This document shows, one piece after another, positions 1 through 10,544 of a stretch of 64,000 nucleotides of DNA. This DNA comes from Sabellastarte sp. h YS-2021 (taxonomy: Eukaryota > Annelida > Polychaeta > Sabellida > Sabellidae). The notes below the pieces were generated by a model. The model was not told the DNA's origin. It saw only the letters and a list, made by a program, of their open reading frames with translations, and did not search any database. A program made the translations under genes and the position numbers. Positions within the stretch are counted from its first letter, which is position 1; the number at the start of each line of letters is the position of its first letter. The stretch lies in the NCBI GenBank assembly GCA_964017235.1, contig OZ024928.1, positions 86,733,566-86,797,565 on the forward strand. The letters run 5' to 3'.

Positions 1-187
1 TTATGTACTTAGGCCTAAAGATAAGTGAGTAATAGCAATCTTAGCTACTTGGAGTAAAGGGCTCGTAACTCAAAAACTATTGCAGTTACAACTTTGTCTT
101 CAAATATGTTGTTCAGCTACTTTGTCGTTAGCTATAAGATGGTACATAGTTTGGGGTCCCATTGCATGTCATAAGTGAGTAATAGCT
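1..187. repeat. Satellite fragment left of DIRS copy 1
   Basis: This stretch carries the same monomer as the array right of the first DIRS element: GAGTAATAGC, then an AACTCaAAAACTATTGCAG-like segment, then ATAAGATGG. It ends in GAGTAATAGCT exactly where the DIRS left end begins, and the monomer resumes in phase after 6323. It is therefore the left half of an array split by the insertion. Confidence 0.85.
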
Positions 188-380
188 ATTTTATTGCGTT
201 AATGCGTCCTATCCAATGGACAATTGCTTATCCGGTCGGCGCAGACCGGCCCGCCAAACGTCAGAAAAAGACGTCCTGTGTTTCCACCGGCCAGGCCGGT
301 CCAGTACTGAGCACTCGCCAGATGGCGTGTCATACTTCCTTCCTGTCTAGACAGCGTGACGTCATAGCATCTTTTTCGTT
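188..380 (+). repeat. Left inverted terminal repeat, DIRS copy 1
   Basis: Begins ATTTTATTGCGTTAA and shares, inverted with 6110-6323, the block from CCTATCCAATGGACAATTGC to the T-rich tract near 380. It contains the perfect palindrome CCGGTCGGCGCAGACCGG and the palindrome TGACGTCA (357-364), a full CRE-type site just upstream of gag. The outermost ~20 bases are not shared with the right repeat. Confidence 0.9.
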
Positions 381-433
381 TGGCGCTGAGTACAAGGAAT
401 TTTATTTGTCAACGCTGTGGGGGTTGTGGACAT

Positions 434-2393
434 ATGATGGCGGGCTTTGATCCTCATTCTTACTGTGCACGGTGCCGTGACAAGAAAAAGGGCCAAGACC
501 CTTGCATTGAAAGGCCAGACTCTGCATGTACGCACTGCAATGCCTTATCACCTGAACAGTTAGCCCAGCTCTCCACCCCCTCTTATAAGCTTAAAAAAGA
601 GAAGCGAGAAACAAGATCTACACCTTCCAAAGAACCTTCTACAGAAGACACTCTCAGTCCCACCCTTGTGGACCCGGCCCGTGTGTCGGTAGTGGGGGTA
701 GTGGATGGCCAGAGCACCTCTAGGTCGCCTGGTTTGAGTGCGCCACCAGAGAAGAAGAGGAAGTCGGACAACAAGAAATCTTCAACATCTAAGTCGGTTA
801 AATCTGACAAGGCAGTGAAAACCTCTTCTAGCCGACCACCGGCTTCTACTTCTACAGAAAAGTCTGCCTCTGACTGACCCTCATCTTCTTCAACCGACTC
901 CAGATTCACTGAACTAGATCAGAAATGGTCGGACCGGTTCAACCAGTTGGAAGCTTTCTAATGACTAGAACTCTGGAAACACCGTCGGATCAGACCTTCA
1001 CTACAGTCAAGGTTACACCGACCCATGCTCCACCGGAACATGCTCTCAGACCGGAGCCCTTCCTGAAGCCTACTAGCCAGAGTTCTCAGTTAGCCGACCA
1101 ACCTACCACTGTTGATCCACCGACCCTGTCTCTAAGCACAGGCCGGCTACTAAAGCCACCATTTCACAGTCTTCTGAACCGACCAGCAAACCGACCAGCA
1201 AACCGACCTCACAGAGACAGCCGACTAGTGATTCTCTCTCATCTGACGGACCACTATTAGAACTTTTCCTGGAAGAGGGTGAATTTTCGGATGAACAAGA
1301 ATTCAATGCTTCCGAACATGACCAATCCCTCTCTGAAGAACAGTCCTACCGGGAAACAATGAGAGGGATCCGGTCCTATATGGGTTGGCATCATGTGCCG
1401 GACTTGGACTCTAGTGCTGCTACAGCTGATGATAATCCTTTTGCTGGCCCAAAGCTTCAAACTCCCGGCAAGGTGTCGGTCAACCTTCCCATTGATGAAT
1501 GGCTCTGCAAGAAAATGTCGAAGTTAAACTTGACTCTGGTACAGGGCTACCCGACCCATACTTCCGAAGCAGGGGGTCTGTTGAGAGATCAATTTGTTCG
1601 ACTGGCCAGGTCTACTGGGAAATGGTATGGACTTCACACCGACCCCAAGAAGGACTCTAGTGACACTTTTTCCTCTTGGAATACAAACTCTTCACGCTTA
1701 AACAGCACTTACCTTAGAATTGCCAGACAAGCCGGCATTGCTACCAACCCACCACTATCTCACCCTATTTCTCAGGAAAGCTTACGAAAGTGGGAAAAGT
1801 CGGCCCGTGAATCTTCAGTGATCTGCAACCAGGCAGCAGGGTTTAATCGCTGCCTGCTGAAGACTCAACAGAACATGCAATCCCAGCTTAAGGATATACG
1901 TGGGGACTCAAAAGGGAAATCAGCAGCCAAGGCTTCAGCAGCAGTCGACGTATTGCAGTATCTCCTCGATTTTAACTCCAGTGTGTGTCAAGCAATGGCC
2001 AAGTCAGTGGAACACTTGACAGATTTTGTTTTCATAAACTTGGCAAATACTACCCTTCTCAGAAGAGATTCTTATCTCCAGTATTTGAAGGCAGGAGTGA
2101 AAGCTGATACCTTGAACATGCTCAGAACTGCCCCTCTACAGTTAGAAACTTTGTTCCCGGACACTGTCATTAAATGTACTGAGGAAGAGATCTCTTCCTC
2201 TGACAAAGGTCGGTCTGCATCTATCTACAAGAAACGTAGATATCACCCGTACGAGAGGGAGGACACTAGGCCGGATAACAGAAGGCAGGAACGACCGGCA
2301 TGGAAGAATCTTTCACGTGGTCATTACAAGAAAGGCAAAGGGAAACAGCAGTTTTCTTCACGACCAGCCAAGGGCCAGCAGTCGTATAAATGA
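434..2393 (+). pseudogene. DIRS Gag-like gene, broken (copy 1)
   Basis: Homologue of the gag of copy 2 (14921-17064). The N-terminal Cys/His block (GFDPHSYCARCRDK, then paired Cys) is typical of DIRS gag proteins. The usual start region is deleted; the first in-frame ATG is at 434. An in-frame TGA lies at 875-877, a stop with frame change at 959-961, and another frame change between 1260 and 1359. The last part, 1359-2393, is a clean 344-codon frame with the conserved MRGIRS.MGW.HVPD region and a basic C-terminus (RPAWKN, RPAKGQQ). The role is probably RNA binding and particle formation, inferred from family. Confidence 0.8.
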
Positions 2394-2463
2394 CAATCAC
2401 TGTGTACCCAGAGTACAGCTACGACTGTTGGCCGGGGGCTTACCCCCACCACCAAGACAGACA

Positions 2464-4710
2464 ATGAACACTCAGTTAAACCTAAATGTAAATTGTCATG
2501 TTGTCACAGATGTTTATACTGCCCCCGGGCTTTCACAAAGGAAAGATGTAAGTCCTGGGGTAGCAGATTGTCACTTGAAAAATTGCAAATTAAAATCTGT
2601 GAAAAGTGTTTCTTGTGTCACTCAATTATCTTGTGTAAATCCTGCCTCAAATGTTATCAATGCTGTACCAAATCTGCCTGTAGGGGCCAGACTTCAAAAC
2701 TTTTGGCAAACTTGGTTGGAAATGGGTGCCGGACCGAAAGCGGTTCAAATCTTGAAAGAGGGTTACACCCTTCCCTTTCGGATCCGGCCAAAACTCACAA
2801 GATCTCCCACTGTTGTAAGCTGTTATGTCAATCCTCACAGGAACAGCTACCTGCTGGAGGCATTACATCAGCTTATGAACAAAAAGGCAATAGAACTGGT
2901 CCACAATCAAACATCTCTAGGGTTTTTCAACCGACTGTTTTTGGTACCCAAACCCAACAACAAGTGGAGACCCATACTGGACCTGAGCAAACTCAATCTC
3001 TTCCTCAGGGTGGAGAGATTCAAGATGGAGACACCGGAAACCATCAGAACATCCCTCCAGCAAGGGGAGTGGGTTACTTCAGTAGACTTCAAAGACACCT
3101 ACTTCCATATTCCAATACAGGAACAGTCCAGGAAATATCTCAGATTTCATGTCCAGGGTCGGACTTACCAATTCAAAGCACTGCCCTTTGGTCTGTCCAC
3201 AGCACCCATGGAGTTCACTGTATTAGCAAAGGAGGTGAAGCTGATGGCCATTCACAAAGGTATAAGGATCCACCAATACCTAGACGATTGGTTGGTGAGA
3301 GCCAGGTCCCACCAAATTTGTCTCCAGCATACGCAAATTCTGGTCAAACTATGTCAGGACCTAAGTTGGCTGGTAAATATGGTAAAATCGGAGCTGGAGC
3401 CCAAACAAGTCTTCAATTTTGTAGGCTACCAGTTCGATCTCAGGTCCGGCCGGGTCAGACCGACTCCGGACCGTTGGCAAAGCCTTCAAGAGAAGATACA
3501 GACACTCTTGATACTACAGGCCTGTCCGGTCCGGCAGTTCATGTCCCTGATAGGCCTGTTAACAGCCACAGAAAAACAAGTTTACCTAGGCCGACTGCAC
3601 ATGAGACCCATTCAGTGGCATCTCAAGAACAATTGGAGGGTACCGGAATCTCTCGAGAAGGTTATCCCTCTACCCAGTTCCCTGCACCCACATTTACGAT
3701 GGTGGCTAGAAGAAAGCAATGTGCTCCAGGGTCAACCATTAAACCCAATAAAACATGCTCTGCAAATCTTTACAGACGCATCAAAAGAAGGGTGGGGCGC
3801 TCACTTAAACGAACTCACTACCAGAGGGTCCTGGTCGGTGCCGGAAAGCAAGCTGCACATAAATTACTTAGAGCTAAAAGCAGTCTTTCTGGCTCTGAAA
3901 GAGTTCCAAGATCTTTGCTTAAATCAAATAGTCCTAGTGGCCACAGACAATACTACTGTAGTGGCTTACATAAACAAAGAAGGAGGCATGAGGTCGGGCC
4001 CACTTTGTGCTCTACTGTGGGGAATCTTGACTTGGTGTTGCCAACGTCGAGTGACTTTAAAAGCTCGACACATCCCAGGCCGTTTAAATGTGATAGCAGA
4101 CAAACTATCCAGGCTGGGTCAGACCATCCAGACAGAGTGGTCCCTCCTTCCGGAAGTTTTTAAAAAGTTATGCAGCAAATGGCACCGGTCTCAGATAGAC
4201 CTATTTGCCACGAGGTTCAACCACAAGTTACCTCTGTTTGTGTCTCCAGTACCGGACACCCTGGCTGTAGCAGTGGATGCACTTACTCTGCCATGGGAGG
4301 ATCTGGATGCATACGCCTTCCCACCGACCACCATATTGGGCAAAGTGGTGGAGAAGTTACTGGACGCCCCGCGCAAGAGACTCATTCTGATTGCCCCGGG
4401 GTGGCCCAACATGCCTTGGTTCTGGGACTTGGTGAACATGTCCAGTCAGGTCCCTCTCAGCCTGCCCAGCCTGCCCCATCTGTTGACACAGCCCTTCAGT
4501 CAGGTCCCTCACAGAAATCTGACAATTCTAAATCTCCATGCATGGCTCCTAGAGCCACAACAATCAAGAAACAGGGTTTCTCTGAGGCAGTGGCAGCAAG
4601 AATTGAAGCTCCTCAGAGAAGATCAACCAGATCAGTCTATGAGGCAAAGTGGACCATTTTTACAAAGTGGTGCATCACTAATCAGGTGGACTTCAGGTCA
4701 CCACCTGTGA
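2464..4710 (+). CDS. DIRS reverse transcriptase-RNase H (copy 1)
   Basis: Frame of about 749 codons from the ATG at 2464; the same frame is open from 2317 and overlaps gag. The RT domain shows FLVPKPNNKWRPILDLSKLN, then SVDFKDTYFHIPI, LPFGLSTAP and the catalytic YLDDWLV. RNase H follows with IFTDASKEGWGAHL, LELKAVFLAL, VATDNTT and a C-terminal HIPG.LN.IADKLSR block. The tail (IDLFATRFN, WEDLDAYAFPP, LIAPGWPNMPWF) is the conserved C-terminal region of animal DIRS polyproteins; a methyltransferase domain is known for the group, but I cannot confirm one here. The D to T change beside the first catalytic aspartate (DFKDTY, against DFKDAY in copy 2) is a difference from copy 2. RT lies +1 relative to gag, and the recombinase lies -1 relative to RT. 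Confidence 0.93.
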   Translation: MNTQLNLNVNCHVVTDVYTAPGLSQRKDVSPGVADCHLKNCKLKSVKSVSCVTQLSCVNPASNVINAVPNLPVGARLQNFWQTWLEMGAGPKAVQILKEGYTLPFRIRPKLTRSPTVVSCYVNPHRNSYLLEALHQLMNKKAIELVHNQTSLGFFNRLFLVPKPNNKWRPILDLSKLNLFLRVERFKMETPETIRTSLQQGEWVTSVDFKDTYFHIPIQEQSRKYLRFHVQGRTYQFKALPFGLSTAPMEFTVLAKEVKLMAIHKGIRIHQYLDDWLVRARSHQICLQHTQILVKLCQDLSWLVNMVKSELEPKQVFNFVGYQFDLRSGRVRPTPDRWQSLQEKIQTLLILQACPVRQFMSLIGLLTATEKQVYLGRLHMRPIQWHLKNNWRVPESLEKVIPLPSSLHPHLRWWLEESNVLQGQPLNPIKHALQIFTDASKEGWGAHLNELTTRGSWSVPESKLHINYLELKAVFLALKEFQDLCLNQIVLVATDNTTVVAYINKEGGMRSGPLCALLWGILTWCCQRRVTLKARHIPGRLNVIADKLSRLGQTIQTEWSLLPEVFKKLCSKWHRSQIDLFATRFNHKLPLFVSPVPDTLAVAVDALTLPWEDLDAYAFPPTTILGKVVEKLLDAPRKRLILIAPGWPNMPWFWDLVNMSSQVPLSLPSLPHLLTQPFSQVPHRNLTILNLHAWLLEPQQSRNRVSLRQWQQELKLLREDQPDQSMRQSGPFLQSGASLIRWTSGHHL

Positions 4711-5612
4711 AGTCCGTGGCTGACTTCCTGCTGTACCTCTTTGAGGACAAGAAGTTACAGCCCAGTACCATTGATGGATACAGGTCTGCCATTGCTGATA
4801 AATTTGGTAATGCAACAATCAATATCAGCAAGGATGATAACCTCATTCGTCTCTTGGAAAGTTTTCACAGAGATAGACCCAAAGGGCGGAGGGGAATACC
4901 CTCCTGGAACCTTTCCCTGGTACTACACCAGCTGACAAAGGCTCCTTTCGAACCTCTTAGGGAGGCATCTTTGAAGCATCTGACCTTCAAAACTGTCTTC
5001 CTTTTGGCCCTGGGCTCTGGCAAAAGAAGGAGTGAGATCCATGCATGGCAGCACAAGAACATCAGACACCAGTCCGATTGGTCCAAGGTGTCCCTGTTTC
5101 CATCTCCCAGCTTTCTTTCCAAGAATCAGCTGGCCAAAGAGGGTCCGGAAAGTGTAGCCCCAGTGGTCATACCAGCCCTGGCCCCTACACTGGATAAATC
5201 CCTCAAGTCTGACAGATCCCTTTGTCCAGTCAGAGCCTTGCGCTACTACTTGGACAGGACCTCAGACCTCAGGCAGAACAAGGAGTTAGTCTTTGTCTCC
5301 TTCAAGAAGGATTTCGACAAAGACATCTCCCCTGCCACTATCTCCTCATGGATCAAGCAGACTGTGATCCTATGTTATGAGCTCTCCGATCATCAAGCCC
5401 ACACCCTGCATCAGGTGAAAGCTCACGATGTCAGGGCCTTTGCTGCTTCTAAGGCCTTCCAATCGGGAGTCTTCTTAGAACAGATCTTGGCAGCCTGCCA
5501 CTGGAAATCTCGCAATACCTTCACACAGTTTTATTTGAAGGATGTGGCCTGGGCAGATTCAGAGCTCTTCCATTTGGGTCCTGTAATGGCTGCACAGCAG
5601 ATCCACCAATAA
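4542..5612 (+). CDS. DIRS tyrosine recombinase (copy 1)
   Basis: About 356 codons from ATG 4542 (MAPRATTIKKQG), overlapping the 3' end of RT in another frame. The N-terminal core-binding part contains SVYEAKWTIFTKWC and PSTIDGYRSAIAD. The catalytic part has Arg in LALGSGKRRSEIHAW, HDVRAFAAS (HxxR motif) and the nucleophile Tyr in NTFTQFYLKDVAW. This is the integrase-like enzyme that inserts the circular DIRS intermediate by site-specific recombination. All catalytic residues appear present. In copy 2 the ATG is changed, so the start is uncertain; the frame is open far upstream. Confidence 0.92.
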   Translation: MAPRATTIKKQGFSEAVAARIEAPQRRSTRSVYEAKWTIFTKWCITNQVDFRSPPVKSVADFLLYLFEDKKLQPSTIDGYRSAIADKFGNATINISKDDNLIRLLESFHRDRPKGRRGIPSWNLSLVLHQLTKAPFEPLREASLKHLTFKTVFLLALGSGKRRSEIHAWQHKNIRHQSDWSKVSLFPSPSFLSKNQLAKEGPESVAPVVIPALAPTLDKSLKSDRSLCPVRALRYYLDRTSDLRQNKELVFVSFKKDFDKDISPATISSWIKQTVILCYELSDHQAHTLHQVKAHDVRAFAASKAFQSGVFLEQILAACHWKSRNTFTQFYLKDVAWADSELFHLGPVMAAQQIHQ

Positions 5613-5955
5613 ACCAGGACCTAGAGGAGATTTGTAAATATGTACATACAGTTAAGTAAAAAAAAACAAAAAACAAAAAAAAAAACAAAACTCAAATGTG
5701 CTTCCTTCGGGAGGTTTATTTCTTCTTATGGGACTGAACTCAGCCCTCTCTTCCCCTACCTCAGAGCAAGTCTGTTTAAAAGGGGGGGGGGGGAGTCGGC
5801 TTGGACCAGTGTACCGGACTCTGTTGTCCGACTATAGCCTTTAAGGGTTTCCTGACCTTAGGGTCGACCCAGGCTCTTGGAGAGTTGTTAGTTTATTTTA
5901 TGAGTTCATCTATGTCCCTAGTAACTTACCCGCCTACCAAGCGGTAGTTATTCAG
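5613..5955 (+). other. DIRS copy 1, 3' non-coding region
   Basis: An A-rich tract (about 5658-5692), a CTTCCTTCGGGAGG box and a run of G (about 5781-5792) are all conserved in position in copies 2 and 3. No gene is seen. Confidence 0.7.
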
Positions 5956-6045
5956 CAATTGTCCATTGGATAGGATGTATTAACGCAATAAAATTGCAAA
6001 TTTAATAAGTAAATTAAATTTTTATAAGTTAATACCCTATCCAAT
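5956..6045 (+). repeat. Internal complementary region, DIRS copy 1
   Basis: The first ~37 bases are the reverse complement of the left end (188 onward); the next ~53 are the reverse complement of the right end (about 6271-6323). The joint reads AACGCAATAAAATTGCAAAT, which equals the complement of the two element ends joined head to tail. It serves as template for circle closure in the accepted DIRS replication model. Confidence 0.92.
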
Positions 6046-6109
6046 AAACACACAAGACCCTCCCACCGACCCTGCTATCAGTTTACTAGGGGCCTACTAG
6101 GTTTAGACA

Positions 6110-6323
6110 ACAAAAAAGATGCTATGACGTCACGCTGTCTAGACAGGAAGGAAGTATGACACGCCATCTGGCGAGTGCTCAGTACTGGACCGGCCTGGCC
6201 GGTGGAAACACAGGACGTCTTTTTCTGACGTTTGGCGGGCCGGTCTGCGCTGACCGGATAAGCAATTGTCCATTGGATAGGGTATTAACTTATAAAAATT
6301 TAATTTACTTATTAAATTTGCAA
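6110..6323 (-). repeat. Right inverted terminal repeat, DIRS copy 1
   Basis: Inverted copy of 188-380 plus a right-only AT-rich extension ending ATTTGCAA. The extension is what the internal complementary region matches in its second half. Confidence 0.9.
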
Positions 6324-8645
6324 TTTTTTTAGTTATAGCAAAATAATGACATAAGTAAATGTCAAATATCTTCAAAAGTATTAAAGTTGGGGAATTCTTT
6401 TCAAATATGTTGTTCATCTACTTTTTGATAAGCTATCACATAGTAAAGTTTCAGATCTGTTGCACATTGGATAGCTGAGTAATAGCTACTTTGAAATTCT
6501 ACAGTTGAGTAAATCCATTGTAACTCCAAAACTAGTGCAGTTAGAGTATTTTCCTAAAATATGTTGTTCAGCTACTTTGTCCTTAACTATAAGATGGCAT
6601 ATAGTTTGGGGTTCTATTGCATGCCATAAGTGAGTAATAGCTATTTTCTTATTTGTAGCAAAATAATGACATCAGTAAATGTCAAATATCTTCAAAAGTA
6701 TTAAAGTTAGGGAATTCTTTTCAAATATGTTATTCATCTAGTTTTTGATAAGCTATCACATAGTAAAGTTTCAGATCTGTTGCACATTGGATAGCTGAGT
6801 AATAGCTACTTTGAAATTCTACAGTTGAGTAAATCCATTGTAACTCCAAAACTATTGCAGTTAGAGTATTTTCCTAAAATATGTTGTTCAGCTACTTTGT
6901 CCTTAACTATAAGATGGCATATAGTTTGGGGTTCTATTGCATGCCATAAGTGAGTAATAGCTATTTTCTTATTTGTAGCAAAATAATGACATCAGTAAAT
7001 GTCAAATATCTTCAAAAGTATTAAAGTTAGGGAATTCTTTTCAAATATGTTATTCATCTAGTTTTTGATAAGCTATCATATAGTAAAGTTTTAGACCTGT
7101 TGCACATTGGATAGCTGAGTAATAGCTACTTTGAAATTGTGACTGTTGAGTAAATCCATTGTAACTCCAAAACTAGTGCAGTTAGAGTATTTTCCTAAAA
7201 TATGTTATTCAGCTACTTTGTCCTTAACTATAAGATGGCATATAGTTTGGGGTTCTATTGCATGCCATAAGTGAGTAATAGCTATTTTCTTATTTGTAGC
7301 AAAATAATGACATAAGTAAATGTCAGATATCTTCAAAAGTATTAAAGTTAGGGAATTCTTTTCAAATATGTTATTCATCTAGTTTTTGATAAGCTATCAC
7401 ATAGTAAAGTTTCAGATCTGTTGCACATTGGATAGCTGAGTAATAGCTACTTTGAAATTCTACAGTTGAGTAAATCCATTGTAGCTCCAAAACTAGTGCA
7501 GTTAGAGTATTTTCCTAAAATATGTTGTTCAGCTACTTTGTCCTTAACTATAAGATGGCATATAGTTTGGGGTTCTATTGCATGCCATAAGTGAGTAATA
7601 GCTATTTCCTTATTTGAAACAAAATAATGACATCAGTAAATGTCAAATATCTTCAAAAGTATTAAAGTTAGGGAATTCTTTTCAAATATGTTATTCATCT
7701 AGTTTTTGATAAGCTATCACATAGTAAAGTTTCAGATCTGTTGCACATTGGATAGCTGAGTAATAGCTACTTTGAAATTCTACAGTTGAGTAAATCCATT
7801 GTAACTCCAAAACTATTGCAGTTAGAGTATTTTCCTAAAATATGTTGTTCAGCTACTTTGTCCTTAACTATAAGATGGCATATAGTTTGGGGTTCTATTA
7901 CATGCCATAAGTGAGTAATAGCTATTTTGTTATTTGTAGCAAAATAATGACATAAGTAAATGTCAGATATCTTCAAAAGTATTAAAGTTAGGGAAATCTT
8001 TTCAAATATGTTATCCATCTACTTTTTGGTAAGCTATCACATAGTAAAGTTTCAGACCTGTTGCACATTGGATAGCTGAGTAATAGCTACTTTGAAATTG
8101 TGACTGTTGAGTAAATCCATTGTAACTCCAAAACTAGTGCAGTTAGAGTATTTTCCTAAAATATGTTATTCAGCTACTTTGTCCTTAACTATAAGATGGC
8201 ATATAGTTTGGGGTTCTATTGCATGCCATAAGTGAGTAATAGCTATTTCCTTATTTGAAACAAAATAACGACATAAGTAAATGTCAAATATCTTCAAAAG
8301 TATTAAAGTTAGGAAATTCTTTTCAAATATGTTATTCATCTAGTTTTTGATAAGCTATCACATAGTAAAGTTTCAGACCTGTTGCACATTGGATAGCTGA
8401 GTAATAGCTACTTTGAAATTGTGACTGTTGAGTAAATCCATTGTAACTCCAAAACTATTGCAGTTAGAGTATTTTCCTAAAATATGTTATTCAGCTACCT
8501 TTTCCTTAACTATAAGATGGCATATCGTTTGGGGTTCCATTGCATGTCATAAGTGAGCAATAGCTATTTTCTTATTTGTAGCAAAATTATGATGGAAATA
8601 AATGTCAAATACCTTCACGAGTACTAAAGTTAGGCAAATCTTTTC
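6324..8645. repeat. Satellite array, 320-bp period
   Basis: The landmark GGAATTCTTTTCAAAT recurs at 6391, 6711, 7031, 7352 and 7672, and with changes at 7992 and 8313, a period of 320-321 bp and about seven units. Each unit is a dimer of two diverged ~160-bp halves, one with GCTGAGTAATAGCTACTT and one with AAGTGAGTAATAGCTATTTT. No gene is present. Confidence 0.92.
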
Positions 8646-8699
8646 ATTTGTTATTCATCTAGTTTTTCATAAGCTTACTTTCCTGTGTCCTTTATATTT

Positions 8700-9375
8700 T
8701 TGTTGCTTTTGCAGATGTAGGTCACAATATCTAAGTGAGTAGATAGCTGAGCAAGAGCTACTAAAATGAGTAAATGTCTTTTATCTCTAAAAGTATTATA
8801 GGTAGGCAATTTCTTCTAAGTAAGTCATTCACCTACTTTTGTGTGATCTACCACATAGTGAAGTTGCAGAACTGTAGCTCTTTGGATAGCTGAGTAATAG
8901 CTACTAAAATGAGTAAATGTCTTTTATCTCTAAAAGTATTACAGATAGGCAATTTCTTCTAAATAAGTCATTCACCTACTTTTGGGGGATCTACCACATA
9001 GTGAAGTTGCAGAACTGTAGCTGTTTGGATAGCGGAGTAATAGCTACTAAAATGAGTAAATATCTTTTATCTCTAAAAGTATTACAGGTAGGCAGTTTCT
9101 TCTAAATAAGTCATTCACCTACTTTTGTGTGATCTACCACATAGTGAAGTTGCAGAACTGTAGCTCTTTGGATGGCAGAGTAATAGCCACTAAAATAAAT
9201 AAATGTCTTTTATCTCTAAAATTGTTACAGATAGGCAATTTCTTTTAAATACGTCCTTACCTACTTTGAGTTGATCTACTGCATAATAAAGTTGCAGAAC
9301 TGTAGCTCTTTGGATGGCAGAGTAATAGCTACTAAAATGAGTAAATGCCTTTTGTCTTTAAAAGTATTGCAATCA
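8700..9375. repeat. Satellite array, 142-143-bp period
   Basis: The GCTGAG/GCGGAG/GCAGAG landmark occurs at 8747, 8889, 9032, 9175 and 9317. The monomer shares GAGTAATAGCTACT, AATGAGTAAATG and CACCTACTTT with the 320-bp and 133-bp arrays, so it is a subfamily of the same satellite. Confidence 0.88.
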
Positions 9376-9462
9376 AACATTAAACTTGTTGTCACTTCTA
9401 CATGTGCCTCCATCTCACAAGAAAATTTATATTCCACTATCTTTAGTACATCTAATTTATAC

Positions 9463-9496
9463 GGCGGGAGATAAATGCATGCGTCAGAATGCTTGT
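9463..9496 (+). mobile_element. 3' end of a family B Helitron-like element
   Basis: GGCGGGAGATA is followed by a GC-rich hairpin-like segment (GCATGCGTCAGAATGC) and the tail CTTGT. The same arrangement ends the family B copies at 45848 and 53695. The flank to the right continues in family E sequence, so the element was inserted in a family E copy. Its 5' end lies left of the window, so the satellite from 1 to 9375 was probably inside it. Confidence 0.7.
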
Positions 9497-9753
9497 TATA
9501 TGTACTTTTACTTAATTGTGCTATTTCTATTGATAGCTATACTTCAATAAAATTTACAGCTTTATAATTTACAGACATTTTCTCTCTCAAACATAACTTC
9601 CTTTACTAACATTACATGGACCTTCACATAACTGGCATTGTTTGCTGTGAAAGTCCCCTGATCTTTGTACTGTTTCACTTCTTCTATACTTAAAAGTGTT
9701 AACTATTTCCCTGGGCTGTGAGGTATGGGTATCTCCGATGCTATTTTTTGTCA
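9497..9753 (+). mobile_element. 3' end fragment of a family E Helitron-like element
   Basis: Matches the 3' part of the complete family E element (11092-13994): TATGTACTTTTACTTAA, a T-rich segment, then GGGCTGTGAGGTATGGG, a short hairpin and GATGCTATTTTTT as the last bases. Confidence 0.75.
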
Positions 9754-10544
9754 ATGGTATACTTTGTAATTGAATATTTATCCACTGATGGTCGGCAAAT
9801 TGTTTTCTGTATTTATTATTGAAGCTTTACAGGTGCAGTTACAATTATTTTGCACATAAGTTGCTTAGGCCTTTAAAATTGTACTCCTGCTCGTGCTCGT
9901 TAAAGAGTGATTAGTATGCTTGAATGCTTTTCATTTGATTTGAGAGAACGCCCCTTTTTGTGAGATTATCAAATTGGCCCAATTGTTGTCCACTGTTTAA
10001 TTTTTAAGCTTACAAGTGCAATTACAAACTTCTTACATTGAATCTGCTATCTGTTCAGGCTTTTAAATGTACTTCTCGGGTTAGTTAAAAAAAAACTTAA
10101 AAGAACAACAAAGTCCATTCTTTTGAAATTTTTATGTTTTAAAATAGCAACTTGTTCCAGATTTTATGAATACTGGGAAAATTTATCAATGTCATTACTT
10201 TTTCAAATCTGCATGGAGGTGGGGGAGGGGATTTACTTTTATACCAGCAAACAAATTCCAACTTTCTCGCTTTCTCTCAGTTGTTGAAACTGGAATCATA
10301 AGAACCTGATAAGTGGAAGACTGGGGTGCTACCATGCACCAACCTGGGCCCCTTTCAGTAATATTAACATTATGTGCTACCATCATAGTGGGGGTTCACA
10401 CTACAATCCGGGTTGACAAGGATTGGGGGTTGAAGCAGATTCATCTCACTCCGAGTTTAGTGTCCATACATAGAGTTTAATCTGGATTGGGAAGTGTATA
10501 ATTTTATACATTTGAAAGTGACTCTTTGTGTGCAGTATAGCAAA
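9754..10544. other. No gene recognised
   Basis: AT-rich sequence without a convincing coding frame, RNA gene or repeat that I can assign. A purine/G-rich stretch lies near 10212-10230. Confidence 0.5.

Larger units (their letters stand above)
188..6323 (+). mobile_element. DIRS-type retrotransposon, copy 1
   Basis: Full-length DIRS-group element of about 6.1 kb. It has inverted terminal repeats, a damaged gag, an RT-RNase H frame, a tyrosine recombinase frame and an internal complementary region near the right end. The internal region is complementary to both outer extensions, which defines the DIRS group and separates it from Ngaro and from LTR elements. No target duplication is seen, as expected for recombinase-mediated insertion. 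It sits inside a satellite monomer. Gag lacks its normal start and is frameshifted, so this copy is probably not autonomous. Confidence 0.95.

Noticed and set aside
4200-4500. Methyltransferase domain at the end of the DIRS RT polyprotein
   Set aside because: The group often has one, and a conserved C-terminal block exists, but I could not identify a clear catalytic motif by eye. A profile search would decide.
188-6323. LTR retrotransposon or endogenous retrovirus
   Set aside because: Ends are inverted, not direct; there is a tyrosine recombinase and no DDE integrase, protease or envelope; the internal complementary region is specific to DIRS elements.
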